From contig NZ_SZXJ01000027.1 in NCBI RefSeq assembly GCF_005281345.1, positions 131,045-195,044 on the forward strand: a stretch of DNA of 64,000 nucleotides, written 5' to 3'. This document shows, one piece after another, positions 41,163 through 50,690 of this stretch. A program made the position numbers and the translations under genes. The first letter of the stretch is position 1. Each line of letters begins with the position of its first letter. The notes beneath the pieces were generated by a model. The model searched no databases and was not told the origin of the DNA. It saw only the letters and a list, made by a program, of their open reading frames with translations. This DNA comes from Citrobacter sp. wls619 (GTDB lineage Bacteria > Pseudomonadota > Gammaproteobacteria > Enterobacterales > Enterobacteriaceae).

Positions 41163-42764
41163 TTAGCGAAACGGCATAATGGGCATGATATGGCGCCCGT
41201 TATGCCTGGCGGGTGGTGGTGTACTGCCCGCCAGCCATTTGGGAAAATCGCGCAGCGGCATCGGCTTCGCATACAAAAAACCTTGCAATAAATGTACGCC
41301 ATGACGGCGTAAATGCTGTGCCTGTGCCTGCGTTTCTACGCCTTCAGCCACCAGTTCGATATTCAGCCTTTTTCCCAGCGCGATAATGATGTCTGTGACG
41401 GTTGAATTCACGGCGTCGGTTCCTATCGCCGAAGTAAATGATTTATCAATTTTCAACACATCCGGGCGCAATTTTTCCAGCCAGGAGAGTGAACTGTTTC
41501 CGGTACCAAAATCGTCAATCGCCAGCTTAACGCCGAGGCGATTCAACTCGCGCACGATCCGATAATCCACATCCAGTAAGGCATCGCGTTCGGTCAGTTC
41601 AATAACCAGTTGCTGGATGGGATGCTGGCTGAACCAGTACTGATTGAGGTCTTTTAACAGCGTACCGTGGCGGAAATGGCTGGCGGCAACATTGATACCG
41701 ATATGAAACTGGCTACTCATCGGAAAAACGTGTCGTTGCTGAATGGTTTCTGCGATGACATGACGGGTAAGAGGGACAATCAGGTTGTGCTCTTCGGCGA
41801 TAGGAATAAACACTTCCGGCGAAATCCAGCCCTGACGCGGGTTGTTCCAGCGCAACAGAATTTCCACGCCCATACATTGCTGGGTCTGCGCATTCAGCAG
41901 TGGCTGACAAAACAACTCGAACTCATGCGCCGCGAGAGCCAGATTAATCTCCCAGGAAAAACTCATTCTGCTGGCGGTTGCCAGCCAGGCAAGGTAGCCC
42001 ACCAACAGGCTCAGGATCACCGCCAGCGGTAGTTGTGTCGGCAGATGTTTCATCGCCAATTCACTGGCGCCTGGGCCGGTGACGCTGATCGTGAAGGGGA
42101 AATGTTGCGATGAAAGCTGATAACGTTTTTCATCGTTTAGTGTAGGCAAGGTCTCGACAACACCTTGTCCGTAGAGCAGGTGGCGGTTGCCGACGGTTAA
42201 ACTGGCATTGGTGATTTGCGGTGGCTGGGGTTCCAGCAGCATGGTTGCCAATAAATCAATATTGACGATTTCCAGTACCCCATTTTCACCATCCGCGGAG
42301 GCCGGATACCACTGCGTCAGAATGGGACTACCTTTAATCAGCGAATGGTCGGTAGACAACAGCAGTTGTGCCTCCCGGCTCGGCAATTCAGGCTGAATTT
42401 GGCGGATAGGCACATTGCGATAGCCAAAAATACTGGAGCAATAAAGAATCCCCCCCTGAATCAGACTGATGGAGCGCACGGTTTGTAGTCTGGCAGCATG
42501 TTTGCTCAAGGGTAAACGCGCCACCGAGCAGGGAAGACCAATCAACGGGAGCAGCATGTCGCGCCCGGCCTGCAGTGGGAGCAGCACATCATCCAGTGCT
42601 TCAACGGCATGATTAGCAAAAGTGACGGTGTAACGGTGATTTATATTACGCTCCGAAATAAATCGGACCGTTAATGTGAGGATGAGCGTCAGTAGTGCAC
42701 ATATTGTGCAGACGATTAAGCGATTACGGCGATAGTTTTGAATGATCCGTTGTGCTGTTTGCAT
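41163..42764 (-). CDS. pdeD: PdeD (YoaD), membrane cyclic-di-GMP phosphodiesterase
   Basis: This 533-aa protein has a periplasmic CSS-type sensor domain between two membrane helices (about 17-37 and 233-252), with CSS near residue 105, and a C-terminal EAL domain. In the EAL domain the catalytic motif reads GVEILLRW, with Glu as metal ligand, and IDDFGTGNSS and ELVAEGVET are conserved, so activity is expected. It hydrolyses c-di-GMP to pGpG. E. coli PdeD (532 aa) starts at the equivalent Met, so 42764 was chosen over the longer frame. Confidence 0.94.
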   Translation of the reverse strand: MQTAQRIIQNYRRNRLIVCTICALLTLILTLTVRFISERNINHRYTVTFANHAVEALDDVLLPLQAGRDMLLPLIGLPCSVARLPLSKHAARLQTVRSISLIQGGILYCSSIFGYRNVPIRQIQPELPSREAQLLLSTDHSLIKGSPILTQWYPASADGENGVLEIVNIDLLATMLLEPQPPQITNASLTVGNRHLLYGQGVVETLPTLNDEKRYQLSSQHFPFTISVTGPGASELAMKHLPTQLPLAVILSLLVGYLAWLATASRMSFSWEINLALAAHEFELFCQPLLNAQTQQCMGVEILLRWNNPRQGWISPEVFIPIAEEHNLIVPLTRHVIAETIQQRHVFPMSSQFHIGINVAASHFRHGTLLKDLNQYWFSQHPIQQLVIELTERDALLDVDYRIVRELNRLGVKLAIDDFGTGNSSLSWLEKLRPDVLKIDKSFTSAIGTDAVNSTVTDIIIALGKRLNIELVAEGVETQAQAQHLRRHGVHLLQGFLYAKPMPLRDFPKWLAGSTPPPARHNGRHIMPIMPFR

Positions 42765-42858
42765 GCGGGCCGCCCGATAAGCCGTTGGTCCCAGAAGCCA
42801 ACAGCAACAGAGCAAGTGTAGTGGGGAAAATTACAGTAGACGAGCAAGAAGGGGTAAA

Positions 42859-42885
42859 TTCGCCCATCCGTCGCAGATGGGCGAA
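42859..42885 (-). terminator. Terminator hairpin after sdaA
   Basis: A 10-bp stem (TTCGCCCATC / GATGGGCGAA) with a 7-nt loop lies ten bases after the sdaA stop; the T run on the reverse strand is short. Confidence 0.75.
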
Positions 42886-42894
42886 AATTAAGTA

Positions 42895-44259
42895 TTAGTC
42901 ACACTGGACTTTGATTGCCAGGCCACCACGTGATGTTTCGCGGTATTTGGCGTTCATATCTTTGCCTGTTTCGTACATGGTTTCGATGACTTTATCCAGC
43001 GAGACGCGCGGTGCGCTGGTACGACGCATCGCCATACGTGCGGCGTTAATCGCCTTCACGGACGCAATAGCGTTACGTTCGATGCACGGAACCTGCACCT
43101 GTCCAGCAACCGGGTCGCAGGTTAAGCCCAGGTTGTGCTCCATACCGATCTCGGCAGCCACACAAACTTGTTCCGGGCTGGCGCCCAGTAGCTCAGCCAG
43201 ACCTGCAGCAGCCATGGAACATGCCACGCCGACTTCACCCTGACAGCCCACTTCGGCGCCAGAGATAGAGGCGTTCATCTTGTACAACGCACCAATTGCG
43301 CCCGCCGCCAGGAAATAACGGGTGTAGATATCCGGGCTGACAGATTCAATAAAGTGATCGTAGTAAGCCAGAACGGCAGGCACGATCCCGCAGGCACCGT
43401 TAGTGGGGGCTGTTACTACGCGACCACCCGCAGCGTTTTCTTCGTTAACCGCCAGCGCAAACATGTTCACCCAGTCGATCACGTTCATCGGATCGTTGGA
43501 GAGCTTGTCGCTGGAGACCAACATACGGCGCAGGGCAGAGGCACGACGAGGAACGCGCAGCGGTCCCGGCAGAACGCCTTCGGTGTTCATCCCACGATCG
43601 ATACAGGCCTGCATGGTTTGCCAGACGTTGCCAAAGTACTCTTCAATCTCTTTCTTGCTGTGCAGTGCGAGTTCGTTCTGCATCACCATGCCAGAGAGAG
43701 ACAGACCGGTGCTGTTGCAGTATTCCAGCATTTCGGTCGCGGATTTGAACGGATAAGGTACGCTGACTTCGTTCGCTGCATCCTGGCCAAAATGTTCTTC
43801 ATCAACGATGAACCCACCGCCAATGGAATAGTACGTTTTGCTGTAAATGACGGTTTCGCCGTTGTACGCATGGATCTGCATCCCGTTTTCATGCAACGGC
43901 AAATTGCCGTTGTGAAAACGCATGCCGTCATTCTGTGGGAAATCCACTTCGTGTTGACCCTGCGCAAGCAGCAGGCGGCCACGCGCTTCTACATCGCGGA
44001 TAAATCCGGGAATGCTGTCAATGTCCACGGTAGCAGGCTCATTGCCCGCCAGACCCATAATAATGGCGATATCGGTGTGGTGACCTTTACCTGTGAGCGA
44101 CAGTGAACCATACACGTCGACGGCAACACGGGTAACGCTGTCCAGTAATCCTTTTTCGACCAGGTCATCGACGAACTGTTTACCCGCCTTCATAGGCCCT
44201 ACGGTATGGGAAGATGAGGGACCAATCCCCACCTTAAACATGTCGAATAGACTAATCAC
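42895..44259 (-). CDS. sdaA: SdaA, L-serine deaminase I (4Fe-4S)
   Basis: This 454-aa enzyme converts L-serine to pyruvate and ammonia. The N-terminal beta domain (SSSHTVGPMKAG near residue 15) and catalytic alpha domain are present, with the Cys ligands of the 4Fe-4S cluster in NGACGIVP, EVGCQGEVG and LTCDPVAG. The C-terminal Cys (VQCD) that occupies the cluster in the resting enzyme is also conserved. It starts with GTG. Nearly identical to E. coli SdaA, which is controlled by Lrp. Confidence 0.98.
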   Translation of the reverse strand: MISLFDMFKVGIGPSSSHTVGPMKAGKQFVDDLVEKGLLDSVTRVAVDVYGSLSLTGKGHHTDIAIIMGLAGNEPATVDIDSIPGFIRDVEARGRLLLAQGQHEVDFPQNDGMRFHNGNLPLHENGMQIHAYNGETVIYSKTYYSIGGGFIVDEEHFGQDAANEVSVPYPFKSATEMLEYCNSTGLSLSGMVMQNELALHSKKEIEEYFGNVWQTMQACIDRGMNTEGVLPGPLRVPRRASALRRMLVSSDKLSNDPMNVIDWVNMFALAVNEENAAGGRVVTAPTNGACGIVPAVLAYYDHFIESVSPDIYTRYFLAAGAIGALYKMNASISGAEVGCQGEVGVACSMAAAGLAELLGASPEQVCVAAEIGMEHNLGLTCDPVAGQVQVPCIERNAIASVKAINAARMAMRRTSAPRVSLDKVIETMYETGKDMNAKYRETSRGGLAIKVQCD

Positions 44260-44442
44260 GATAATACTCCTACAGGGCGACTGGGCTTTCCAGTAACGAT
44301 GTTATAACTGCGCATAGTGTAAGAGGGAACGCGGCGATCGGCTTAACTATTCACATGAATTAAACTAATAGATAACCGCGGTTTTACTAATGTTGTGACC
44401 TGAGTTTCAAGTTGTCTATGGCGTGCGTAAAGATAAGTATAG

Positions 44443-45021
44443 TCAGGGCTTCACGCCAATTTGCAGCGCCAGCTCACGAATTATTCCGGCGGTCATTCCC
44501 CAGACGAAATAGTGTTCATACCAGGAAAGCCACACGCGATGTGAATCGCCGCGGCGGTAGATATCGAGGGGATGGTAACGACCTAAATGCAGGGCTTGCG
44601 CCAACGGCATTTCAAACACCGCTGAAACCTCATCTTCACTTGCCCGATACGGTAAATTGGGCGGGATGATGCCCACCACCGGTGTGACCTGGAATCCGGT
44701 CACACTATCGACCGGCGGCAGCACGCCAATAACCTCAACGGATGAAGGCGGAATAGCCACTTCTTCCTGGGCCTCGCGCAGGGCGGCGGCAATTAGCGAA
44801 GCATCGCTGCTGTCCACCGCGCCTCCAGGAAAGGCGACCTGCCCGGCATGTTTTCGCAAATGAACGGAGCGCTGAGTCAATAGCAACCCTGGCTGTGGGC
44901 GACGGACGATAGGGATCAGTACGGCGGCCTGGCGTTGGTTTAGCGCATCATGATTTACCTGCGGGCGCAGGAGTTGAAAACGTGATAAAAAATCATCAAG
45001 CGTCAGGCTGCTGTTTTCCAC
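44443..45021 (-). CDS. nudL: NudL, Nudix hydrolase (CoA pyrophosphohydrolase type)
   Basis: This 192-aa protein has a complete Nudix box ([23 protein letters not shown], about residues 67-89) with the extra upstream UPF0035-like signature [21 protein letters not shown] that marks CoA-type Nudix enzymes. The reaction is inferred from family. It begins with GTG three bases after pabB and is probably translated from the same transcript, as in E. coli. Confidence 0.95.
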   Translation of the reverse strand: MENSSLTLDDFLSRFQLLRPQVNHDALNQRQAAVLIPIVRRPQPGLLLTQRSVHLRKHAGQVAFPGGAVDSSDASLIAAALREAQEEVAIPPSSVEVIGVLPPVDSVTGFQVTPVVGIIPPNLPYRASEDEVSAVFEMPLAQALHLGRYHPLDIYRRGDSHRVWLSWYEHYFVWGMTAGIIRELALQIGVKP

Positions 45022-45024
45022 GAG

Positions 45025-46386
45025 TCAGTTCTCCAGTTGGTGCAAAATACGATTCACTTTATCAAATGTTTCCTGATATTCCGCGTCTTCCTGACTGTCC
45101 GCCACAATGCCGCCGCCAGCTGAACAGTACAACTGCCCGCCGGTCGCCGTCAGGGTGCGAATGGTGATACTGGTATCCATATTGCCGCAAAAGCTCAGAT
45201 AACCGATGCTGCCGCACCAGGCGTTACGACGATGCGGCTCCAGCTCATCAATAATTTCCATTGCCCGCACTTTTGGCGCGCCCGTAATGGAGCCACCAGG
45301 GAAGGCGGCACGTAATAGATCGGTCGCGTGCAGCGTCTGCGGCAAACGTGCGGTGATGGTACTGACCAGATGATGTACGGCCGGGAAGGGTTCAACCACA
45401 AACAGTTCCGGAACCTTTACCGAGCCGGGCACGGCGACGCGGCCGATATCGTTACGCATCAAATCGACGATCATCAGGTTTTCCGCCCGATCCTTTGGCG
45501 AATTGGCCAGCGTGTCGGCTTGCTGGCGATCGGCATCAGGATCGTCCAGTCTGGGTAGGGTGCCTTTAATGGGGCGCGTCTGGATATGCTGATTTTCCAG
45601 TTGAATAAAGCGCTCCGGTGACAGGCTAAGGATCGCGCCGTCTTCCAGGCGTATAAACGCACTGAATGGCGCGCGGTTGGCGCGATTGAGCTGGACAAAC
45701 GCTTGCCATTCATCGCCCTGGTACTGCGCCTGAAAACGTTGGGCCAGGTTGACCTGATAGCAGTCGCCGCTGTGCAGATACTGCTGCACCTGACGAAACT
45801 TTTCGCCGTATTGCTCACGGCTCATATTCGAGTGCCATGCCGACGTTAATGTAAAGGGCTCGCATACCGGCGGCAGTTGATTTTCAAGCCAGGCCAGACG
45901 GGCATGCACATCGCTATGGCTAAGCAGTGATATAGTCTGTAGCTGGTGATCGACAATCAACGCCCAGTCATAGATACCGACGGCCATATCCGGCAGGGCG
46001 ATATCGTATTCGGCAATATTCGGCAGCGATTCAAAGCGGCGGCCCAGATCGTAGCCAAACAGGCCCAGTGCACCGCCCTGGAACGGGAGGTCGGGATGAT
46101 AATCGGGCTGAATAGCCAGGGCGGTTAGCGTTGACTGTAATACTGCCATCGGGTCATCAGGCGTGCGCAAAATGCCTTGCCTGTCCTTGACCACCGTCTC
46201 CAGAGCCCGCGTGACCAGCGTTGCTAAGGGGTCGGCGACCAGAATATCAAAACGGTTATGCGGATGATCGGCATCACCTGAATGTAACAGCATCGCCCAG
46301 GGGAGATGGCTTAAGGTCGAAAAATAGCGTTCAGCGGCGTTTTGACACCAGGGTAATGTGATTACTGCGGGAGATAACGTCTTCAT
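45025..46386 (-). CDS. pabB: PabB, aminodeoxychorismate synthase component I
   Basis: This 453-aa enzyme, with glutaminase PabA, makes 4-amino-4-deoxychorismate for folate synthesis. The chorismate-binding domain (residues about 190-450) has the conserved PIKGT Lys motif, the LSPERF segment and the DLMRNDIGRV and GSITGAPK motifs. Same length as E. coli PabB; more divergent in the N-terminal domain (residues 55-80). Divergent from yoaH, with nudL downstream. Confidence 0.97.
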   Translation of the reverse strand: MKTLSPAVITLPWCQNAAERYFSTLSHLPWAMLLHSGDADHPHNRFDILVADPLATLVTRALETVVKDRQGILRTPDDPMAVLQSTLTALAIQPDYHPDLPFQGGALGLFGYDLGRRFESLPNIAEYDIALPDMAVGIYDWALIVDHQLQTISLLSHSDVHARLAWLENQLPPVCEPFTLTSAWHSNMSREQYGEKFRQVQQYLHSGDCYQVNLAQRFQAQYQGDEWQAFVQLNRANRAPFSAFIRLEDGAILSLSPERFIQLENQHIQTRPIKGTLPRLDDPDADRQQADTLANSPKDRAENLMIVDLMRNDIGRVAVPGSVKVPELFVVEPFPAVHHLVSTITARLPQTLHATDLLRAAFPGGSITGAPKVRAMEIIDELEPHRRNAWCGSIGYLSFCGNMDTSITIRTLTATGGQLYCSAGGGIVADSQEDAEYQETFDKVNRILHQLEN

Positions 46387-46469
46387 CAGTCCTGACTCGT
46401 TGCTACTCTACTGGCTAACTGCCCGGTAGCATGAAATAATTAGCGCAGACAATTTAGCAGGAGTTAACA

Positions 46470-46649
46470 ATGTTTGCAGGTTTACCTTCACTCAGTCATG
46501 AGCAGCAGCAAAAAGCGGTAGAGCGTATTCAGGAACTGATGTCGCAGGGGATGAGCAGCGGACAAGCGATTGCTCTGGTTGCTGAAGAGCTACGCGCCAG
46601 CCATACCGGTGAACGGATCGTGGCGCGTTTTGAAGATGAAGACGAGTAA
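46470..46649 (+). CDS. yoaH: YoaH, conserved small protein (UPF0181)
   Basis: This 59-aa protein matches E. coli YoaH ([20 protein letters not shown] start). It is helical with an acidic tail; function unknown. AGCAGGAG eight bases before the ATG gives a strong start. Its 3' end faces that of yoaB, seven bases away. Confidence 0.95.
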
Positions 46650-46655
46650 CGTTGC

Positions 46656-47000
46656 TTAAACCGCAGCGATAATCTTGATCTCGACTTTGTATTTCGGGTT
46701 CATCAATCCGGCCTGTACCGTACAACGTACCGGCGCGTGACCGGCAACGACCCACGCATCCCAGGCTTTATTCATTGCGGCAAAATCACTTTTGTCTGCC
46801 AGAAAAAGGGTGGCATCAAGGATTCGTGACTTGTTGCTACCCTGTTTTTCCAGCACCGCATCAATTTGTGCCAGCGTATTTGCAGTTTGTTCAAAGGCAT
46901 CTGCGTCCAGGTTCTCCGGTACGCCGGTGTAGTACAACGTGTTGTTATGGATAACCACGTCAGACCAACGTGCTTCGGCATCAATGCGCACAATCGTCAT
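46656..47000 (-). CDS. yoaB: YoaB, RidA/YjgF-family protein
   Basis: This 114-aa protein belongs to the RidA superfamily, trimeric enamine/imine deaminases or relatives. The family pocket Arg is seen in PVRCTVQAGLMNP, close to the RidA motif. E. coli YoaB is very similar; its substrate is not known. Divergent from yoaA with a LexA-type box between them. Confidence 0.95.
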   Translation of the reverse strand: MTIVRIDAEARWSDVVIHNNTLYYTGVPENLDADAFEQTANTLAQIDAVLEKQGSNKSRILDATLFLADKSDFAAMNKAWDAWVVAGHAPVRCTVQAGLMNPKYKVEIKIIAAV

Positions 47001-47115
47001 AAATCATTCCTTATTTACATTTTTCTTCATGGGCTTCAGATTGCGCCAAGACTGCCATAATGTTGCGCCCGCGTCACCTCTTCAACTGGCGAAAGACCCG
47101 CTGGCCTGACATAAT

Positions 47116-47137
47116 CCCTGTTCAAATGAACAGGGGG
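47116..47137 (+). promoter_or_regulatory. LexA-type box overlapping the yoaA ribosome binding site
   Basis: CTGTTCAAATGAACAG (47118-47133) fits the LexA core CTGT-N8-ACAG exactly and lies within an 8-bp hairpin CCCTGTTC / GAACAGGG. The 3' arm overlaps the AGGGGG Shine-Dalgarno sequence of yoaA. It could act as an operator, as a translational hairpin or as both. Confidence 0.6.
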
Positions 47138-47141
47138 CAGT

Positions 47142-49052
47142 GTGACGGACGATTTTGCAGCAGACGGTCAATTGGCTAAAGCGATACCGGGTTTTAAACC
47201 GCGTGAACCACAGCGACAGATGGCGATTGCTGTCAGTCATGCCATTGAAAAATCACAACCGCTTGTTGTAGAAGCCGGCACTGGCACAGGTAAAACATAC
47301 GCTTATCTCGCCCCGGCGCTTCGCGCTGGAAAGAAAGTGATCGTGTCGACGGGTTCGAAAGCGTTGCAGGATCAGCTCTACAGTCGCGATCTTCCCACCG
47401 TTGCCAACGCACTGAAATTCACCGGTAAGCTGGCGTTGCTAAAAGGGCGCTCCAACTACCTGTGTCTGGAACGCCTCGAACAGCAGGCGCTGGCGGGTGG
47501 CGATCTGCCGGTACAAACGTTGAGCGATGTCATACTGCTGCGTTCATGGTCAAATCAAACGCTTGATGGGGATATCAGCACCTGTGTCAGCGTGGCGGAA
47601 GATTCACAGGCCTGGCCACTGGTGACCAGCACTAACGACAACTGTCTGGGCAGCGACTGCCCGCTGTATAAAGAGTGTTTCGTCGTCAAAGCCCGTAAAA
47701 AAGCGATGGATGCCGATGTGGTGGTGGTCAACCACCATCTGTTTCTCGCCGATATGGTGGTGAAAGAGAGTGGATTTGGTGAATTAATCCCCGAGGCAGA
47801 TGTGATGATCTTCGATGAAGCCCATCAGCTACCGGATATCGCCAGCCAGTACTTTGGTCAATCACTCTCCAGCCGGCAACTACTCGACCTGGCGAAAGAC
47901 ATTACGATTGCGTATCGCACAGAATTGAAAGACACCCAGCAGCTACAAAAATGCGCTGATCGTCTGGCGCAAAGCGCGCAGGACTTTCGCTTACAGCTCG
48001 GCGAACCCGGCTATCGCGGAAACCTACGAGAGCTGTTGGCTGACCAGCGCGTACAACGCGCGTTTTTGTTGCTCGATGACACGCTGGAGCTGTGCTATGA
48101 CGTGGCGAAATTGTCACTCGGGCGCTCTGCGCTGCTGGATGCCGCGTTTGAGCGCGCCACGCTCTACCGTGCCCGATTAAAACGCCTGAAAGAGATCAAC
48201 CAGCCAGGATTCAGCTACTGGTATGAATGTACCTCCCGGCATTTTACGCTCGCATTGACGCCGCTTACCGTGGCCGACAAATTCAAAGAAGTGATGGAAC
48301 AAAAGCCGGGGTGCTGGATATTCACTTCCGCGACATTGTCGGTAAACGACGATCTCCACCATTTTACGGCGCGGTTGGGCATTGATGAAGCAGAATCGAT
48401 GCTGCTGCCGAGCCCCTTTGATTACACGCGTCAGGCACTGCTGTGTGTGCCACGCAATCTGCCGCAAACCAACCAGCCGGGGGCTGCGCGCCAGTTAGCA
48501 TCCATGCTGCGACCTATTATCGAAGCTAACAACGGGCGCTGCTTTATGCTGTGTACCTCGCATGCGATGATGCGTGATTTGGCGGAACAATTCCGCGCCA
48601 CCATGACGCTTCCCGTACTTTTACAGGGCGAAACCAGTAAAGGGCAACTGCTACAGCAGTTTGTCAGCGCAGGGAATGCCTTGCTGGTTGCCACCAGTAG
48701 TTTCTGGGAAGGGGTGGACGTGCGTGGCGATACGCTGTCGCTGGTAATTATCGATAAATTGCCGTTTACCTCCCCGGACGATCCGCTGTTAAAAGCGCGG
48801 ATGGAAGACTGCCGCCTGCGCGGCGGCGATCCGTTCGAAGAGGTTCAGCTCCCGGATGCGGTTATCACGCTGAAACAGGGGGTAGGGCGACTGATCCGTG
48901 ATGCTGACGACCGTGGTGTGCTGGTGATTTGTGATAACCGTCTGGTGATGCGCCCTTATGGCGCGACCTTCCTGGCAAGCCTTCCGCCTGCGCCACGTAC
49001 GCGTGATATTGCGCGTGCTGTTCGCTTTCTTGCGATACCATCGGCTGAGTAA
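47142..49052 (+). CDS. yoaA: YoaA, XPD/DinG-type iron-sulfur DNA helicase
   Basis: This 636-aa helicase belongs to superfamily 2 with a 4Fe-4S domain. Walker A is EAGTGTGKTYAY (residue about 43), the four cluster Cys are near residues 111-198 (including NCLGSDCPLYKECF), the DEAH box is in IFDEAHQ, and motif VI is QGVGRLIRD. E. coli YoaA binds the DNA polymerase III subunit HolC (chi) and acts in repair of replication-blocking damage. It starts with GTG. The upstream LexA-type box suits an SOS-linked role. Confidence 0.96.
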   Translation: MTDDFAADGQLAKAIPGFKPREPQRQMAIAVSHAIEKSQPLVVEAGTGTGKTYAYLAPALRAGKKVIVSTGSKALQDQLYSRDLPTVANALKFTGKLALLKGRSNYLCLERLEQQALAGGDLPVQTLSDVILLRSWSNQTLDGDISTCVSVAEDSQAWPLVTSTNDNCLGSDCPLYKECFVVKARKKAMDADVVVVNHHLFLADMVVKESGFGELIPEADVMIFDEAHQLPDIASQYFGQSLSSRQLLDLAKDITIAYRTELKDTQQLQKCADRLAQSAQDFRLQLGEPGYRGNLRELLADQRVQRAFLLLDDTLELCYDVAKLSLGRSALLDAAFERATLYRARLKRLKEINQPGFSYWYECTSRHFTLALTPLTVADKFKEVMEQKPGCWIFTSATLSVNDDLHHFTARLGIDEAESMLLPSPFDYTRQALLCVPRNLPQTNQPGAARQLASMLRPIIEANNGRCFMLCTSHAMMRDLAEQFRATMTLPVLLQGETSKGQLLQQFVSAGNALLVATSSFWEGVDVRGDTLSLVIIDKLPFTSPDDPLLKARMEDCRLRGGDPFEEVQLPDAVITLKQGVGRLIRDADDRGVLVICDNRLVMRPYGATFLASLPPAPRTRDIARAVRFLAIPSAE

Positions 49053-49110
49053 TTTGTTACGGAGTGTGGTAAGATGCGCGCCAAATTTATTGATCTGATC
49101 ACATATACCC

Positions 49111-49806
49111 ATGCGAATTCTGGCTATCGATACCGCCACAGAGGCGTGCTCTGTTGCCCTGTGGAATGACGGTACTATCAAAGCTCACTTCGAGCTTTGC
49201 CCACGAGAACATACCCAACGAATTTTGCCGATGGTCCAGGATATCCTGGACGCTGGCGATTTAACGCTCACCGATATTGATGCTCTGGCATTTGGTCGCG
49301 GCCCCGGTAGTTTCACCGGTGTACGCATCGGTATTGGTATCGCTCAGGGGCTGGCGTTAGGGGCGAATTTACCGATGATCGGGGTTTCTACTCTGGCGAC
49401 AATGGCACAGGGTGCCTGGCGTAAATCCGGTGCGACACGCGTGCTGGCAGCGATTGATGCGCGTATGGGTGAAGTGTACTGGGCTGAATATCAGCGTGAT
49501 GAAGATGGTATCTGGCACGGCGAAGAGACGGAAGCGGTATTAACGCCGGAGCAGGTACACGATCGCCTGCTGCAGCTTTCTGGCGACTGGGTAACCGTTG
49601 GCACGGGCTGGCCAGCCTGGCCTGAACTCGGCAAAGACAGTGGTCTGACGCTGAACGAGGGTGATGTATTGCTTCCAGCGGCAGAAGATATGCTGCCTGT
49701 CGCGGCGCAAATGCTGGCATGTGGCAAGACCGTGGCTGTTGAACATGCTGAGCCGGTTTATTTACGTAACACCGTGGCGTGGAAGAAACTTCCTGGTAAA
49801 GAATGA
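49111..49806 (+). CDS. tsaB: TsaB (YeaZ), t6A tRNA modification scaffold
   Basis: This 231-aa ASKHA-fold protein forms a complex with TsaD, TsaE and TsaC to make N6-threonylcarbamoyl-adenosine on ANN-decoding tRNAs, an essential step in E. coli. N-terminal [16 protein letters not shown] and the [14 protein letters not shown] motif are typical. Same length as E. coli TsaB. It lies between yoaA and yeaY, as in E. coli. Confidence 0.97.
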   Translation: MRILAIDTATEACSVALWNDGTIKAHFELCPREHTQRILPMVQDILDAGDLTLTDIDALAFGRGPGSFTGVRIGIGIAQGLALGANLPMIGVSTLATMAQGAWRKSGATRVLAAIDARMGEVYWAEYQRDEDGIWHGEETEAVLTPEQVHDRLLQLSGDWVTVGTGWPAWPELGKDSGLTLNEGDVLLPAAEDMLPVAAQMLACGKTVAVEHAEPVYLRNTVAWKKLPGKE

Positions 49807-49901
49807 ATCTTAGTAGTAAATCCCCCGGTGAATACGAGCAGCCGCCGATGTGCAGTTGTCTGAACGTGCCGGGGCAGGCGCTAAGAAAAGGGAGTCGCAA
49901 C

Positions 49902-50486
49902 ATGGTGGTCCAAAAGCAGTTAATGAAAGGTGTACTGGCAGGCGTATTGGCGTTATCGCTAAGCGGCTGTGTCACCATCCCGGATGCGATTAAAGGTTCA
50001 AGCCCGACACCGCAGCAGGATCTGGTGCGGGTGATGAATGCGCCGCAGTTGTACGTCGGACAAGAAGCGCGTTTTGGCGGTAAGGTGGTGGATATTCAAA
50101 ACCAGCAGGGGAAATCCCGACTGGAGATAGCCACCATGCCGCTCGACAGCGGGGCACGACCGATTCTGGGCGAAGCGTCACGCGGGCGAATTTATGCCGA
50201 TGTTAACGGCTTCCTCGACCCGGTAGATTTTCGTGGTCAACTGGTCACCGTAGTCGGGCCCATTAGCGGAACAGTGGACGGAAAAATTGGTAGTACACCG
50301 TATAAGTTCATGCTGATGCAGGTAACCGGTTATAAACGCTGGCATATTACCCAGCAGATTGTGATGCCTCCGCAGCCGATTGACCCCTGGTTCTACGGTG
50401 CGCGTGGCTGGCCTTACGGTGGCTACGGCGGATGGGGATGGTACAATCCCGGTCCCGCACAGGTTCAGACGATAGTAACAGAGTAA
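49902..50486 (+). CDS. yeaY: YeaY, Slp-family outer-membrane lipoprotein
   Basis: This 194-aa lipoprotein has a signal peptide with the lipobox LSG|C near residue 22 and a Slp-like beta-rich body. The C-terminus is Gly/Trp/Tyr-rich ([16 protein letters not shown]). It matches E. coli YeaY, reported to be sigma-E controlled; function unclear. The start at 49902 has AAGGGAG upstream; the frame to 49803 is an extension without signal peptide. Slp relatives are starvation-induced lipoproteins. Confidence 0.93.
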   Translation: MVVQKQLMKGVLAGVLALSLSGCVTIPDAIKGSSPTPQQDLVRVMNAPQLYVGQEARFGGKVVDIQNQQGKSRLEIATMPLDSGARPILGEASRGRIYADVNGFLDPVDFRGQLVTVVGPISGTVDGKIGSTPYKFMLMQVTGYKRWHITQQIVMPPQPIDPWFYGARGWPYGGYGGWGWYNPGPAQVQTIVTE

Positions 50487-50506
50487 CTCATTGTTTTAAT
50501 GGTAAA

Positions 50507-50533
50507 AGAAACAGCGGCTCGTCCGCTGTTTCT
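50507..50533 (+). terminator. Hairpin after yeaY
   Basis: An 11-bp perfect stem (AGAAACAGCGG / CCGCTGTTTCT) with a 5-nt loop lies 20 bases after yeaY; no long T run follows, so it may be a weak terminator or an mRNA-stabilising end. Confidence 0.65.
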
Positions 50534-50601
50534 GCATTAACGTGGATATAAGAAAAATAAATAGTGACGTGCTTCGCAACCTTGTCGTTGTGTAATAAAC
50601 A

Positions 50602-50619
50602 AACTGGTACGCTGAGTTA
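50602..50619 (+). promoter_or_regulatory. FadR-type operator of fadD
   Basis: AACTGGTACGCTGAGTTA resembles FadR sites (AACTGGTCNGACNTGTT) and sits about 70 bases before the fadD start, where E. coli fadD has FadR control. Confidence 0.6.
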
Positions 50620-50690
50620 ATATTATGTTAATAGTTTGTTTATTGCCTGGGGTTGTGATGACGACGAATACGCATTTTAGAGGTGATGTA

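Noticed and set aside
43354-44106. 250-codon forward open frame antisense to sdaA
   Set aside because: Lies entirely opposite conserved sdaA; His/Arg-rich composition typical of antisense frames.
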